From: an uncultured Collinsella sp.
GTDB taxonomy: Bacteria; Actinomycetota; Coriobacteriia; Coriobacteriales; Coriobacteriaceae
Direction: 5' to 3'
DNA: 40,997 bases
NCBI GenBank assembly: GCA_900545555.1
Contig: UQZI01000009.1
Coordinates: 1-40,997 of the forward strand
The notes beneath the pieces were generated by a model that worked only from the letters and a program-made list of their open reading frames with translations, ran no database searches and had not been told where the DNA came from. This document shows positions 24,621 through 32,150 of the stretch, one piece after another. The position numbers and the translations under genes were made by a program. How positions within the stretch are numbered: the stretch's first letter is position 1; every line of letters starts with the position of its first letter.

Positions 24621-25244
24621 TTAACTGTTCTTCATGACGATCGAATCCACGACATCGGCCACATTCTCGCAGCAGTCGGCGCAGTACTCCAGGAAGGCGT
24701 ACACGTCACGCCAGGCGATAACCTCGAGCGGGTCCTCGCCGTTAACGTGCAGGTTACGCATGGCGTTGATATAGAGCTCGTCGGCCTCGGACTCGATGGT
24801 GTTGATCTGGATGACGAGCTCGCGCAGCGTCTTGGACTTGCGGTAGTTGGGCAGCTCGACCATCAGGTCCTTCATGGCGCGGCAGGCGTCGGTCACCTTG
24901 TGGGCGATGACGATGGCATCGGGGTGGATGCTCTGGATGTTGGTGAAGTAGACGCGCTGCACGACGCCCTCAATACGGTCGAGCACGGTATCGAGCGAGC
25001 AGCTCATCAGATCCAGATCCTCGCGCTCAAGCGGGGTGATAAAGGCGGTGAGCAGAGCATCTTCGAGCTCATGGTGCTTCTTATCGGCCGCATGCTCAAT
25101 TGCGTGCATCTTATCGAGCATGTCATGGATTTGCGTGGGGTCGAAGTTCTCAAAAATCTTGGTGAGCAGCTCGGCGGCCTGGACGGCGAGGTCGGCGCAG
25201 GCGATGTAGTTATCGAAGTAGAACGAATCGGGTTTCTTTGCCAT
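24621..25244 (-). CDS. DUF47 family PiT accessory protein (PhoU-like)
   Basis: A 207-residue all-helical DUF47 (COG1392) protein, distantly related to PhoU and normally encoded beside PiT phosphate transporters, which it is thought to regulate. Visible features are YFDNYIACADLAVQAAELL near the start, the metal-type motif HAIEHAADKKHHELEDALLT (47-66), THP-like TPLEREDLDLMSCSLDTVLDRIEG, and ESEADELY (152-159). The start has GAAAGGA upstream. The gene lies 67 bases downstream of the PiT gene on the same strand, so the two are probably co-transcribed. A 253-residue frame on the + strand over this gene is a shadow. Confidence 0.93.
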   Translation of the reverse strand: MAKKPDSFYFDNYIACADLAVQAAELLTKIFENFDPTQIHDMLDKMHAIEHAADKKHHELEDALLTAFITPLEREDLDLMSCSLDTVLDRIEGVVQRVYFTNIQSIHPDAIVIAHKVTDACRAMKDLMVELPNYRKSKTLRELVIQINTIESEADELYINAMRNLHVNGEDPLEVIAWRDVYAFLEYCADCCENVADVVDSIVMKNS

Positions 25245-25311
25245 GAGTGGGTCCTTTCGAGGCGAAGACGGGTGGGCGAAGTTTTGCGGTCCGGATGGAC
25301 GCTCGGTGTGG

Positions 25312-26361
25312 CTAGAGGAACATCATGAACAGCTTGGCCATGACAAAGCTGATGAGTCCACAGGCGGGGAAGGTGAAGAACCAGGTGAACATCATGTCCT
25401 TGACGACACCGAAGTTGATGGCCGAAAGGCGCTTGACGGCGCCGACGCCCATGATGGCACAGGTCTTGATGTGAGTGGAGGACACGGGGATGCCGGTGAG
25501 CGTGGCAAGCAGCAGATTTGCGGCGCCCGCCAGGTCGGCGGAGAAGCCCTGGTACTTTTCGAGCTTGACCATGCTCTGGCCAACGGACTTGATGATGCGC
25601 TCGCCGCCCACGCTGGTGCCGATGCCCATGGTGGCCGAGCACAGCAGCATAATCCAGATGGGGATGCCGGCATCGCCGACGCTCGTCTGGCCGCTGGCAA
25701 AGGCCACGCCTAAAAAGAGCACGCCGATGAACTTCTGTCCATCCTGCGCGCCGTGCATAAAGCTCATGGCCGCAGCGCTTGCGATCTGAGCGTATTTAAA
25801 GAAGACATTGGCACGTCGCCTGTTGGCAGCGGCGAAAAGAATCGAGACGAGTTTGCACAGGACCCAGCCCATGACAAAGCCCAGGCCGATGGAGAGCGCC
25901 AGGCCGTAGATGACCTTCATCCACTCGTGGACGTTGACGCTGCTCGCACCGCCGAGGGCGATGGCGGCACCGGTCAGGCCGGCGATAAGGCTGTGGCTTT
26001 GCGAGGTGGGGATGCCAAAACGCGACGCTGTGGCGCCGTAGACGACGATGGAGAACAGCGCCGCGCACAGGCAGGCGAGCGCCATGGTACTGTTTCCGCC
26101 AAAGTCGACAATATGGGAGATGGTGTTGGCGACGCTCGCGTTAAAGTGCGTCATGATGAGCACGCCGAGGAAGTTGAATGCGGCACTCATGAGAATGGCG
26201 GCGCGGGCGGGCATGCAACGCGTAGTGACGCAGGTCGCGATGGCGTTGGGTGCGTCGGTCCATCCATTGACGAAGATGGCGCCGAGCGCGAGGATCACGG
26301 TGACGGCAAGGACTGGGTTCGACACAAGTTGGCCGAGGAAGGTTGAGAACGTTACGTCCAT
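25312..26361 (-). CDS. pit: Inorganic phosphate transporter, PiT family
   Basis: PiT proteins import phosphate (as metal-phosphate or with cations) with lower affinity than Pst. The 349-residue protein has about ten membrane segments and the two inverted PHO4 repeats: VNGWTDAPNAIATCV (31-45) in the first and FMHGAQDGQKFIGV (201-214) in the second, each with the conserved D and N/Q positions. SQSHSLIAGLTG (120-131) and PVSSTHIKTCAIMGVG (292-307) are the matching loops. The start at 26361 has only a weak GAGAAAG site. With DUF47 downstream it forms a second phosphate system about 5 kb from the pst operon. Confidence 0.93.
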   Translation of the reverse strand: MDVTFSTFLGQLVSNPVLAVTVILALGAIFVNGWTDAPNAIATCVTTRCMPARAAILMSAAFNFLGVLIMTHFNASVANTISHIVDFGGNSTMALACLCAALFSIVVYGATASRFGIPTSQSHSLIAGLTGAAIALGGASSVNVHEWMKVIYGLALSIGLGFVMGWVLCKLVSILFAAANRRRANVFFKYAQIASAAAMSFMHGAQDGQKFIGVLFLGVAFASGQTSVGDAGIPIWIMLLCSATMGIGTSVGGERIIKSVGQSMVKLEKYQGFSADLAGAANLLLATLTGIPVSSTHIKTCAIMGVGAVKRLSAINFGVVKDMMFTWFFTFPACGLISFVMAKLFMMFL

Positions 26362-26574
26362 ATATGGGCTTTCTCGAAGTTTGCAGGCACGTTACAGAAA
26401 CATGATAAATCGTATCACCTCCTACGGGTTTCTTTACCGAGTTCTGATGGGAGCAGTGAATTTTTTGGCACTAAAATTGAATATTATCCCTGTTGACCGC
26501 GGGTGTTCTTTTTGCTAACACGCCATGCGGACACATGCGATCGCTCCGGCACCCCAAAACCACAGCCTGTTCGC
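26362..26574 (-). promoter_or_regulatory. Leader of the PiT gene with an isolated strong Shine-Dalgarno
   Basis: The region between pit (-) and the small + strand gene holds AGGAGGTGAT on the - strand (26414-26423), an exact complement of the 16S rRNA 3' end. The nearest ATG (26403) opens a three-codon frame (ATG TTT CTG TAA); the spacing of 14 bases is long. A TAATAT hexamer further upstream on the - strand may be a -10 box, without a good -35. Whether this is a leader peptide, a ribosome standby site or chance is unknown. Confidence 0.35.
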
Positions 26575-26611
26575 TTTACAACATGCAAACATGCGTTCGA
26601 TAATAGAGGGC
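26575..26611 (+). promoter_or_regulatory. Promoter of the small gene at 26612, predicted leaderless
   Basis: TTTACA (26575-26580) and GATAAT (26599-26604) are separated by 18 bases, the best promoter-like pair in the window. The expected transcription start, about seven bases after the -10 box, falls at 26611-26612, the first base of the proposed ATG. The mRNA would therefore have no 5' leader. Confidence 0.6.
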
Positions 26612-26950
26612 ATGGAATATCGACAGACAGATGGCAAAACTCGACGCGTTCACAAGCAGTATGTGGACGTTGTGGCTCGCATCCTCGCGGGCGGACAAGT
26701 CGTGCCGGTCACCGTCTGCTGGGTCGACGGTCGTTGCTTTACAATTGACGAGATTGTCTCGTCCACGGGCTTTGGCTTAACGGTTCACGGTGTTCGTACG
26801 GCAACGTATAAGGTTCGTTTTGGCGGGCATGCGACCGAGTTGTATCTGGAGGACCAGGCGTGCGGACGGCCGGACGGCTCGCAGGCCCACGTGATGCGTT
26901 GGTGGGTCTGGGCGTTTGATCGTACGCTTGAGGGCGAGCGCCGTAGGTAA
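26612..26950 (+). CDS. Small conserved-looking protein, function unknown
   Basis: A 112-residue basic protein with no confident family match. It begins MEYRQTDGKTRRVHKQYVDVVARI, then has a beta-strand-like core (VPVTVCWVDGRCFTIDEI, VRTATYKVRF, ATELYLED) and ends WWVWAFDRTLEGERRR. The pattern of a compact strand-rich fold with late tryptophans recalls the DUF6504-type proteins of Actinobacteria, but this is a weak impression. The frame stays open upstream to 26525. ATG 26612 is preferred because the best promoter places the transcript start there and the residues upstream look random. The gene lies between the divergent pit gene and the Bax-inhibitor gene. Confidence 0.65.
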   Translation: MEYRQTDGKTRRVHKQYVDVVARILAGGQVVPVTVCWVDGRCFTIDEIVSSTGFGLTVHGVRTATYKVRFGGHATELYLEDQACGRPDGSQAHVMRWWVWAFDRTLEGERRR

Positions 26951-27034
26951 GGACGCACGGCGTTCGGGTACAATGACAGGAATCTTGTCAGCTACTGCGC
27001 CGTTGTTTGTGGCGCTTTTTGAAAGGACGAACCT
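26951..27034 (+). promoter_or_regulatory. Possible promoter and leader of the Bax-inhibitor-type gene
   Basis: TACAAT at 26969-26974 resembles a -10 box, with no good -35. A short GCGCC/GGCGC hairpin followed by TTTTTG (about 26996-27023) could be a weak terminator for the gene before it. GAAAGGA is the ribosome site for ATG 27035. Confidence 0.35.
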
Positions 27035-27730
27035 ATGAACGATATCCAGGGCTATCAGAACGGCCCCGTCGAGAGCGGCGCAAGCCGCGCCAAGGAGATG
27101 TCGCCGCGCGCGTACAACCTTGTCATGTCTGCCCTGATCTTTTTGGGCTTTTGCGCCATGGGCGCCGGCGCCTACTTTACGAGCACCATGGCGTTTGCCC
27201 GCATGATGATGAGCGGCGCCGCTTTGCCGCTGGTCTTTGGCTCGTTTATTTTGACTATCGTCGGCATTGTCATGATGTCGGCTGCCGCGGGCAAGCAGTC
27301 TGTGGGCCTGTCGCTCACGGGTTACGTGATCTTTGCGAGCACCTTTGGCCTGACCGCGTCGTTTGGCCTTGCCAACTACGACCTGCCCACCATCAACACC
27401 GCCTTTATCGCCACCGCCGCCATCACCTTTGTCTTTGGCGCGCTGGGCGTGACCTTCCCCAAGTTCTTCCAGCGCGTGTACGGCATCGGTTTTGGCGTTC
27501 TGCTTGCCACGATCCTGGTCGAGATCGTGCTGATGTTTATGGGTGTTTCGCAGTCTATTACCGACCTGATCGTGATCGTGGTGTTCGCCGGTTTTATTGG
27601 CTACGACACCTATGTGGCCACGACGGTGCCGCCCACGCTGCCCAACGCCGTGCTCATGGCGTCCAACCTGTTCGTGGATATCATCAACGTGTTCCTGCGT
27701 ATCCTGAATATCCTTGGTCGTCGCGACTAG
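27035..27730 (+). CDS. Bax inhibitor-1/YccA family membrane protein
   Basis: A 231-residue integral membrane protein of the Bax inhibitor-1 (YccA/YbhL/TMBIM) family. After a polar N-terminus of about 25 residues it has six to seven membrane segments. Family landmarks are the first helix MSALIFLGFCAMGAGAYFT (about 31-49), the late GFIGYDTYVA with its conserved aspartate (about 190-199) and the C-terminal NLFVDIINVFLRILNILGRRD. Some bacterial members act as pH-sensitive calcium leak channels; E. coli YccA modulates FtsH. The role here is unknown. ATG 27035 follows GAAAGGA. A strong UUCG-loop terminator lies 43 bases after the stop, so the gene is probably a single transcription unit. Confidence 0.92.
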   Translation: MNDIQGYQNGPVESGASRAKEMSPRAYNLVMSALIFLGFCAMGAGAYFTSTMAFARMMMSGAALPLVFGSFILTIVGIVMMSAAAGKQSVGLSLTGYVIFASTFGLTASFGLANYDLPTINTAFIATAAITFVFGALGVTFPKFFQRVYGIGFGVLLATILVEIVLMFMGVSQSITDLIVIVVFAGFIGYDTYVATTVPPTLPNAVLMASNLFVDIINVFLRILNILGRRD

Positions 27731-27773
27731 CGGCGAGTTGCAGCGGTGCTTGCCGCGTGCGTAAATCAATGCG

Positions 27774-27802
27774 AAAGGCGGTCCTTCGGGGCCGTCTTTT
27801 TT
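27774..27802 (+). terminator. Intrinsic terminator with UUCG tetraloop
   Basis: An 11-bp stem (27774-27784 with 27789-27799, two G-U pairs) closes a TTCG tetraloop and runs into six T. It terminates the Bax-inhibitor-type gene. Confidence 0.93.
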
Positions 27803-27867
27803 GTACGTGGCGGGGTATCATGGATGGGAAAAACCGAAAGCGGCAGCGACAGGAAAGGTGACCACTC

Positions 27868-28998
27868 ATGGCAGATGTCGACAACAGGAACCGTAACCGC
27901 AGGCCCAACCGCGCGGGACAGCCCAACCCCAAGCGTGAGGCTCGCGCAAAGGCTGCCGAGCGCCACGTGGCGGCTGTGTCCGAGGCGTGTGCCAAGGATA
28001 TCGAGCGTTCGCTCGCCGGTGTTCGCGAGTTTGACGGTATGCCTGCCGGCTTTGTCGCGGCGATGAAGGCCAAGGCCCAAGCGGCTGCGGCTGCCGAGGA
28101 GCCGGTTGCCGAGGAGTCTGAGTCCGCCGAGGTCGAGGCCGCTGAGGTTGCGTCCGTCGAGACCGAGGTCACGGACGAGTCTGCGCCTGCCGAGGAACCC
28201 GCAGAGACCGAGTCCGCGCCTGCCGAGGAGCCCGCTCCGACCCTGCCCGAGGTCACCGTGCTTGATGCCTCCGCCACGCAGGCCATTCTGGACAACGGCC
28301 GTGGCTATGCGCAGTTTTGCGGCATGGCAGTGCTCGCCTTTGCCTCGTTCACCAACCCGGGTGGCGGCTACGTCCAGGGCTATCTGGGCCAGGAGGCTAC
28401 GCTCTGCGCCGATTCGTATCTGTACAACGTGCTCGACAAGCAGCGCAAGTGGTATGGCGAGAACCGTCGCCGCAATATCAACTGCGAGCTCTACCGCAAC
28501 CGTGCGCTGGTAGTGCCTGCGGTGCGTTTTGACCGCAACCACGTGCATGCGTATGCCGATGTGATCGTGGCCGCCGCGCCCAATGCCAAGCGCGCACGCC
28601 AGGAGTACCGCGTGAGCGACGATGCGCTGCTGGACGCGCTGCGCGACCGTATCCGCTTTGTGCTCGCCATCTGCGACGAGCTGGATCGCGAGAAGCTCGT
28701 ACTGGGCGCTTGGGGCTGCGACAACAACGGTTTTGATGCCGAGGCCGTGGCCGAGATTTTCCGCAAGGAGCTCGCATCGGGCGACTTCAAGGTCAAGCAG
28801 GTCTTCTTTGCCGTGCCTTCTACGCGCTGGGATGAGGATTTTGCCAAGTTCGAGCACGTGCTGGCAAACTTCCCCGAGCGCAACGAGGAGTCCTATGCCC
28901 AGGTTGCCGCTCGCGCTGCGGCAGCTCGCGCCGCCGAGCAGGCCCAGGCTGCTACCGAGGATGATGAGGACGAGGACGATTGGCGCAAGTACCTGTAA
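27868..28998 (+). CDS. TIGR02452 (microbial PARG-like) macrodomain protein with altered catalytic motif
   Basis: A 376-residue protein. Residues 1-70 are basic and helical, 71-125 are Glu/Ala/Pro-rich low complexity, about 126-330 form the macrodomain, and the tail is Ala-rich then acidic (EDDEDEDDW). The macrodomain has FASFTNPGGGYVQGY (158-172) and LVLGAWGCDNNGFD (277-290), which are TIGR02452 landmarks. In bacterial poly(ADP-ribose) glycohydrolases the signature is GGG followed by QEE, whose second glutamate is catalytic. Here, aligned without gaps, it reads QEA (175-177). The protein may therefore bind ADP-ribose without cleaving it. ATG 27868 has AGGAAAGG upstream. It is flanked by terminators on both sides. 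Confidence 0.85.
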   Translation: MADVDNRNRNRRPNRAGQPNPKREARAKAAERHVAAVSEACAKDIERSLAGVREFDGMPAGFVAAMKAKAQAAAAAEEPVAEESESAEVEAAEVASVETEVTDESAPAEEPAETESAPAEEPAPTLPEVTVLDASATQAILDNGRGYAQFCGMAVLAFASFTNPGGGYVQGYLGQEATLCADSYLYNVLDKQRKWYGENRRRNINCELYRNRALVVPAVRFDRNHVHAYADVIVAAAPNAKRARQEYRVSDDALLDALRDRIRFVLAICDELDREKLVLGAWGCDNNGFDAEAVAEIFRKELASGDFKVKQVFFAVPSTRWDEDFAKFEHVLANFPERNEESYAQVAARAAAARAAEQAQAATEDDEDEDDWRKYL

Positions 28999-29023
28999 TC
29001 GGTACGTGCTGACAGATAGGTCG

Positions 29024-29057
29024 AGCCGACGGGAGAGGCTGCTTCCGTCGGCTTTTT
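29024..29057 (+). terminator. Intrinsic terminator after the macrodomain gene
   Basis: AGCCGACGG (29024-29032) pairs perfectly with CCGTCGGCT (29045-29053) around a 12-base loop, followed by TTTT. It lies 26 bases after the stop and just before the SGNH hydrolase. Confidence 0.9.
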
Positions 29058-29076
29058 ACTGAGCGAGGGGCTTACG

Positions 29077-29736
29077 ATGAAAAACGTTCTATGCTTTGGC
29101 GACAGCAACACCTATGGTTACGATCCGGCGGGCATGCGCGACGGCACCGCGGTGCGCTATGCGCAGGATGTGCGCTGGTGCGGCGTGGCCCAACGTGACT
29201 TAGGCGAGGGCTGGCATGTAATTGAAGAAGGCCTCAACGGCCGCACGACGGTACGCGACGACATGTGCCATCTGGACACCAATCTTAACGGCATCCGCGC
29301 ACTTCCGATGCTGCTCGAGGCCCATAAGCCGCTGGACGCCATTGTGATCATGCTGGGCACCAACGACTGTAAGACGGTCTTTGGCGTGACAGCTTCCGAT
29401 ATCGCCCGTGGTGCCATGGCGTTGATTCGCGCCGTCCGTGCGTTTGCCTGGACCGATGCCGCGCCCTGCCCACGGATTCTGCTGATGGCACCTATCAAGA
29501 TTAAGCCGCAGATCGCCGATGTATATATGACCGACTTTGACGAGCATTCCGTAGAAGCCTCGGAACATTTTGGTGAGTACTACGCGCATGTGGCTGAGCA
29601 GTTTGGCTGCGACTTTTTGAATGCCGCCGATTATGCCGAGCCGGGCGATATCGACTATCTGCATATGATGCCCGAAAGCCACGAGAGCTTGGGACATGCC
29701 GTGGCAGCCAAGCTCCAAGAGATGCTCGGTGAGTAG
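29077..29736 (+). CDS. SGNH/GDSL-family hydrolase (esterase)
   Basis: A 219-residue SGNH hydrolase, a serine esterase fold. Block I is CFGDSNTYGYD (6-16) with the nucleophile S10. Block II supplies the glycine in EEGLNGRTTVRD (50-61). Block III is MLGTNDCK (92-99) with the oxyanion asparagine. The catalytic Asp/His pair is probably in the late DIDYLHMMPESHESLG stretch. The N-terminal RYAQDVRWCGVAQRDLG and the overall spacing resemble the arylesterase/acyl-CoA thioesterase-like branch. There is no signal peptide, so it is probably cytoplasmic; the substrate cannot be inferred. It converges on thiD, with a 20-bp-stem hairpin in between. Confidence 0.9.
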   Translation: MKNVLCFGDSNTYGYDPAGMRDGTAVRYAQDVRWCGVAQRDLGEGWHVIEEGLNGRTTVRDDMCHLDTNLNGIRALPMLLEAHKPLDAIVIMLGTNDCKTVFGVTASDIARGAMALIRAVRAFAWTDAAPCPRILLMAPIKIKPQIADVYMTDFDEHSVEASEHFGEYYAHVAEQFGCDFLNAADYAEPGDIDYLHMMPESHESLGHAVAAKLQEMLGE

Positions 29737-29740
29737 CGCG

Positions 29741-29790
29741 AGCCCAAGCCACCGCAAAGGTGCCTGCCCCCTTTGCGGTGGCTCTGGGCT
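29741..29790. terminator. Long hairpin between convergent SGNH hydrolase and thiD genes
   Basis: Six plus 14 paired bases (29741-29760 with 29770-29790, one bulged C at 29784) enclose a nine-base loop. It lies five bases after the SGNH hydrolase stop and eight bases from the thiD stop. Neither side has a T-tract, so it may block readthrough or protect both mRNA ends rather than act as a classical terminator. Confidence 0.6.
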
Positions 29791-29797
29791 GTGAATC

Positions 29798-30628
29798 TTA
29801 ATACTGCCACATGTGGTTGACGGGGCCGGAACCTTTGCCCATGTTCAGGCCGGCGGCCAGAGCGCCTGTCAGGTATGCCTTGCCCGCATTGACGGCATCG
29901 GCAAGATCCATGCCCTGGGCCAGCGCGCAGGCGATGGCGGACGAAAGCGTGCAGCCGGTGCCGTGTGTGTTGTCGGTCTCGATGCGCTTGTGGCGGAACC
30001 ACGTGGTGAGCGGATCGCCCAGATGGTTGCCCTCGTCATCGAGTGGCGCGGGTTCGGCCAATACATCGTTGGCCTCGTTGACAAGATGCCCACCCTTAAC
30101 GAGGGATGCGCAACCAAAGCGGCGGGTGAGGAGCATGGCAGCATTTTGCTGTGTGCGCTCGGAGTCGACCTCGTAGTCAAGCAGGGCCATGGCCTCGGGA
30201 ATATTGGGCGTGATGACGGTTGCTAGTGGGAACAGGCGGCGGGTGAGCGCCTCGGCGGCATCTTCGGCAATCAGCCGTGCGCCCGAGGTGGCTACCATGA
30301 CGGGGTCGACGACCACGTTTGTCGCGTTCCAGGCGCTCAGGCGGTCGGCGATAACCTCGATAATCTCGGCAGAGGAAACCATGCCGATCTTGACGGCGCT
30401 GGGGCGGATATCGTCAAATACGGCGTCGATCTGCGCGGCGACGATATCAGGGGAGATATTCTGCACGGCGGTGACACCGAGCGTGTTTTGTGCGGTGATG
30501 GCGGTGATGGCCGTCTCGGCATACAGGCGGTGCGCCGTGATGGTCTTGATGTCGGCCTGAATGCCGGCGCCACCGCTGGAATCGGATCCTGCGATGGACA
30601 GGACGGCAGGTACCTTACTGCGATCCAT
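29798..30628 (-). CDS. thiD: Hydroxymethylpyrimidine/phosphomethylpyrimidine kinase ThiD
   Basis: ThiD phosphorylates HMP and HMP-phosphate to HMP-pyrophosphate, the pyrimidine half of thiamine. The 276-residue protein belongs to the ribokinase fold. It has the family start LSIAGSDSSGGAGIQADIKT (10-29), TAITAQNTLGV (43-53), VVDPVMVATSGARLI, LVKGGHL (about 176-182) and the anion-hole motif NTHGTGCTLSSAIA near 223-236 with its catalytic cysteine region. The start at 30628 has AAGGGAG upstream. It lies downstream of thiC on the same strand, separated by 178 bases that contain a hairpin and a TATAAT box. No thiE domain is fused. Confidence 0.95.
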   Translation of the reverse strand: MDRSKVPAVLSIAGSDSSGGAGIQADIKTITAHRLYAETAITAITAQNTLGVTAVQNISPDIVAAQIDAVFDDIRPSAVKIGMVSSAEIIEVIADRLSAWNATNVVVDPVMVATSGARLIAEDAAEALTRRLFPLATVITPNIPEAMALLDYEVDSERTQQNAAMLLTRRFGCASLVKGGHLVNEANDVLAEPAPLDDEGNHLGDPLTTWFRHKRIETDNTHGTGCTLSSAIACALAQGMDLADAVNAGKAYLTGALAAGLNMGKGSGPVNHMWQY

Positions 30629-30806
30629 GTTTGCTCCCTTGTTCGGTCGGAATCAAATGGGTCTTTAAGCCAGCATTATAAAGATGCCCGGGCCGACTCT
30701 ATGTCGAACCCGGGCGGGCGATGCAATCTTTACGCAAATGTAAGCAAATGTTCACACGTCAACAATTGACGAACACCATGTTACCGATTGTGGCTCCGGT
30801 GACGAG
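30629..30806 (-). promoter_or_regulatory. thiC-thiD intergenic region: hairpin plus possible thiD promoter
   Basis: Read on the - strand, a two-part hairpin (GCCCGGG/CCCGGGC at 30709-30715 and 30686-30692, with GTCG/CGAC inside) is followed by ATCTTTATAATG. The TATAAT (30675-30680) is a perfect -10 hexamer, but the -35 position (CATAGA) is poor. Either the hairpin attenuates thiC readthrough or TATAAT drives a separate thiD transcript. The rest of the gap shows nothing recognisable. Confidence 0.4.
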
Positions 30807-32141
30807 TTAGTCCTCCATGCCGAGGTCGATCGTCGTGCCTTCGAACACCTTGTTAACGGTGCGGACGGCGCACATCTTGCCGCACATGGTGCAGGTGCCC
30901 TCGGTGGCGGCGGGGGATTCTTCGTAGCGTTTCTTGCCGGTGACCGGGTCGAGAGCACACTTCCACATGGCATCCCAGTCGAGCTTGCGGCGTGCCTGGC
31001 CCATCTTGTCGTCCATGTCGCGGGCGTGCGGTACCTTCTTGGCGATATCGGCGGCGTGCGCGGCAATCTTAGTGGCCATGAGGCCATCGAGCACGTCCTG
31101 GGCGTTGGGCAGGCACAGGTGCTCGGCCGGCGTCACGTAGCACAGGAAGTCGGCGCCGGAGCTGGCGGAGATAGCGCCGCCGATGGCGGCGGTGATGTGG
31201 TCGTAACCCACGCCGATATCGGTCACCAGCGGCCCGAGCACATAGAACGGGGCATTGTGGCACAGGCGCTTCTGCAGTTTCATGTTGGCGGCGATCTCGT
31301 CGAGCGCCATGTGACCCGGGCCCTCGACCATGACCTGGACGCCGGCGGCCCAAGCGCGCTTGCACAGCTTGCCCAGCTCGATCATCTCAGCGGTCTCGGT
31401 GGCATCGTTGGAGTCGTAGAGGCAGCCCGGGCGGCAGGAGTCGCCGAGCGAAATCGTCACGTCGTACTCGTGGCAAATCTCGAGCAGCTCGTCAAAGTAC
31501 TCGTAGAAGGGGTTTTCGTTGCCGGTGACCTCCATCCAGCCAAACAGCAGCGAGCCGCCGCGACTGACGATGTTCATCAGGCGGCCGGTCTCCTTAAAGG
31601 TCTTGGTGACCGACTTGTTGATGCCGCAGTGGATGGTCATAAAGTCCACGCCATCCTCGGCGTGCGCGCGCACGACCTCGAACAGGTCGTCCTTGGTCAG
31701 CTTGACCAGCGGCTTTTCCATGTAGCCGATGGCGTCGTACATGGGGACGGTGCCCACCATGAGCGGCGTCTCGTCGATGAGCTGCTGGCGGAACTGGCGC
31801 GTTTTGCCCGAGTTGGAAAGGTCCATGATGGCGTCGGCGCCAAAGTCCTCGGCGATCTTGACCTTCTTCCATTCCTCGGCGGCATCGGCTTTATCGCCCG
31901 AGATGCCCAGGTTGACGTTGACCTTGGTGGACAGGCCCTCGCCGACACCAAAGGCGCGCATGCCCTTTTTGATATGCACGATGTTGGCGGGAATGGCGAT
32001 GCGGCCGTCGGCCACGCGCTCGCGGATGTACTCGGGGTCGCGATGCTCACGCTCGGCGACTTCCTTCATCTGCGGCGTGATCTGCCCGGCGCGGGCGAAG
32101 TCGATTTGCGTGACGAGCTTGGGCTCGGTCTGTGTGCTCAT
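30807..32141 (-). CDS. thiC: Phosphomethylpyrimidine synthase ThiC
   Basis: ThiC is the radical-SAM enzyme that turns aminoimidazole ribotide into HMP-phosphate. The 444-residue protein is the compact form lacking the N-terminal extension seen in E. coli. Landmarks are IPANIVHIK (about 50-58), NVNLGISGDK, DLSNSGKTRQFR, IHCGINK, SRGGSLLFGWM, LGDSCRPGC, VEGPGHMALDEI, YVLGPLVTDIGVGYDHI and the C-terminal iron-sulphur motif CTMCGKMC at 417-424. Start ATG 32141 has GAAGGGAG eight bases upstream, inside the 3' end of a TPP riboswitch; a longer frame to 32165 is rejected. The transcript continues towards thiD. Confidence 0.97.
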   Translation of the reverse strand: MSTQTEPKLVTQIDFARAGQITPQMKEVAEREHRDPEYIRERVADGRIAIPANIVHIKKGMRAFGVGEGLSTKVNVNLGISGDKADAAEEWKKVKIAEDFGADAIMDLSNSGKTRQFRQQLIDETPLMVGTVPMYDAIGYMEKPLVKLTKDDLFEVVRAHAEDGVDFMTIHCGINKSVTKTFKETGRLMNIVSRGGSLLFGWMEVTGNENPFYEYFDELLEICHEYDVTISLGDSCRPGCLYDSNDATETAEMIELGKLCKRAWAAGVQVMVEGPGHMALDEIAANMKLQKRLCHNAPFYVLGPLVTDIGVGYDHITAAIGGAISASSGADFLCYVTPAEHLCLPNAQDVLDGLMATKIAAHAADIAKKVPHARDMDDKMGQARRKLDWDAMWKCALDPVTGKKRYEESPAATEGTCTMCGKMCAVRTVNKVFEGTTIDLGMED

Positions 32142-32150
32142 TGGCACGAC

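Noticed and set aside
24567..25328. 253-residue + strand frame over the DUF47 gene
   Set aside because: The - strand frame has the DUF47 helical pattern and a ribosome site; the + frame resembles nothing.
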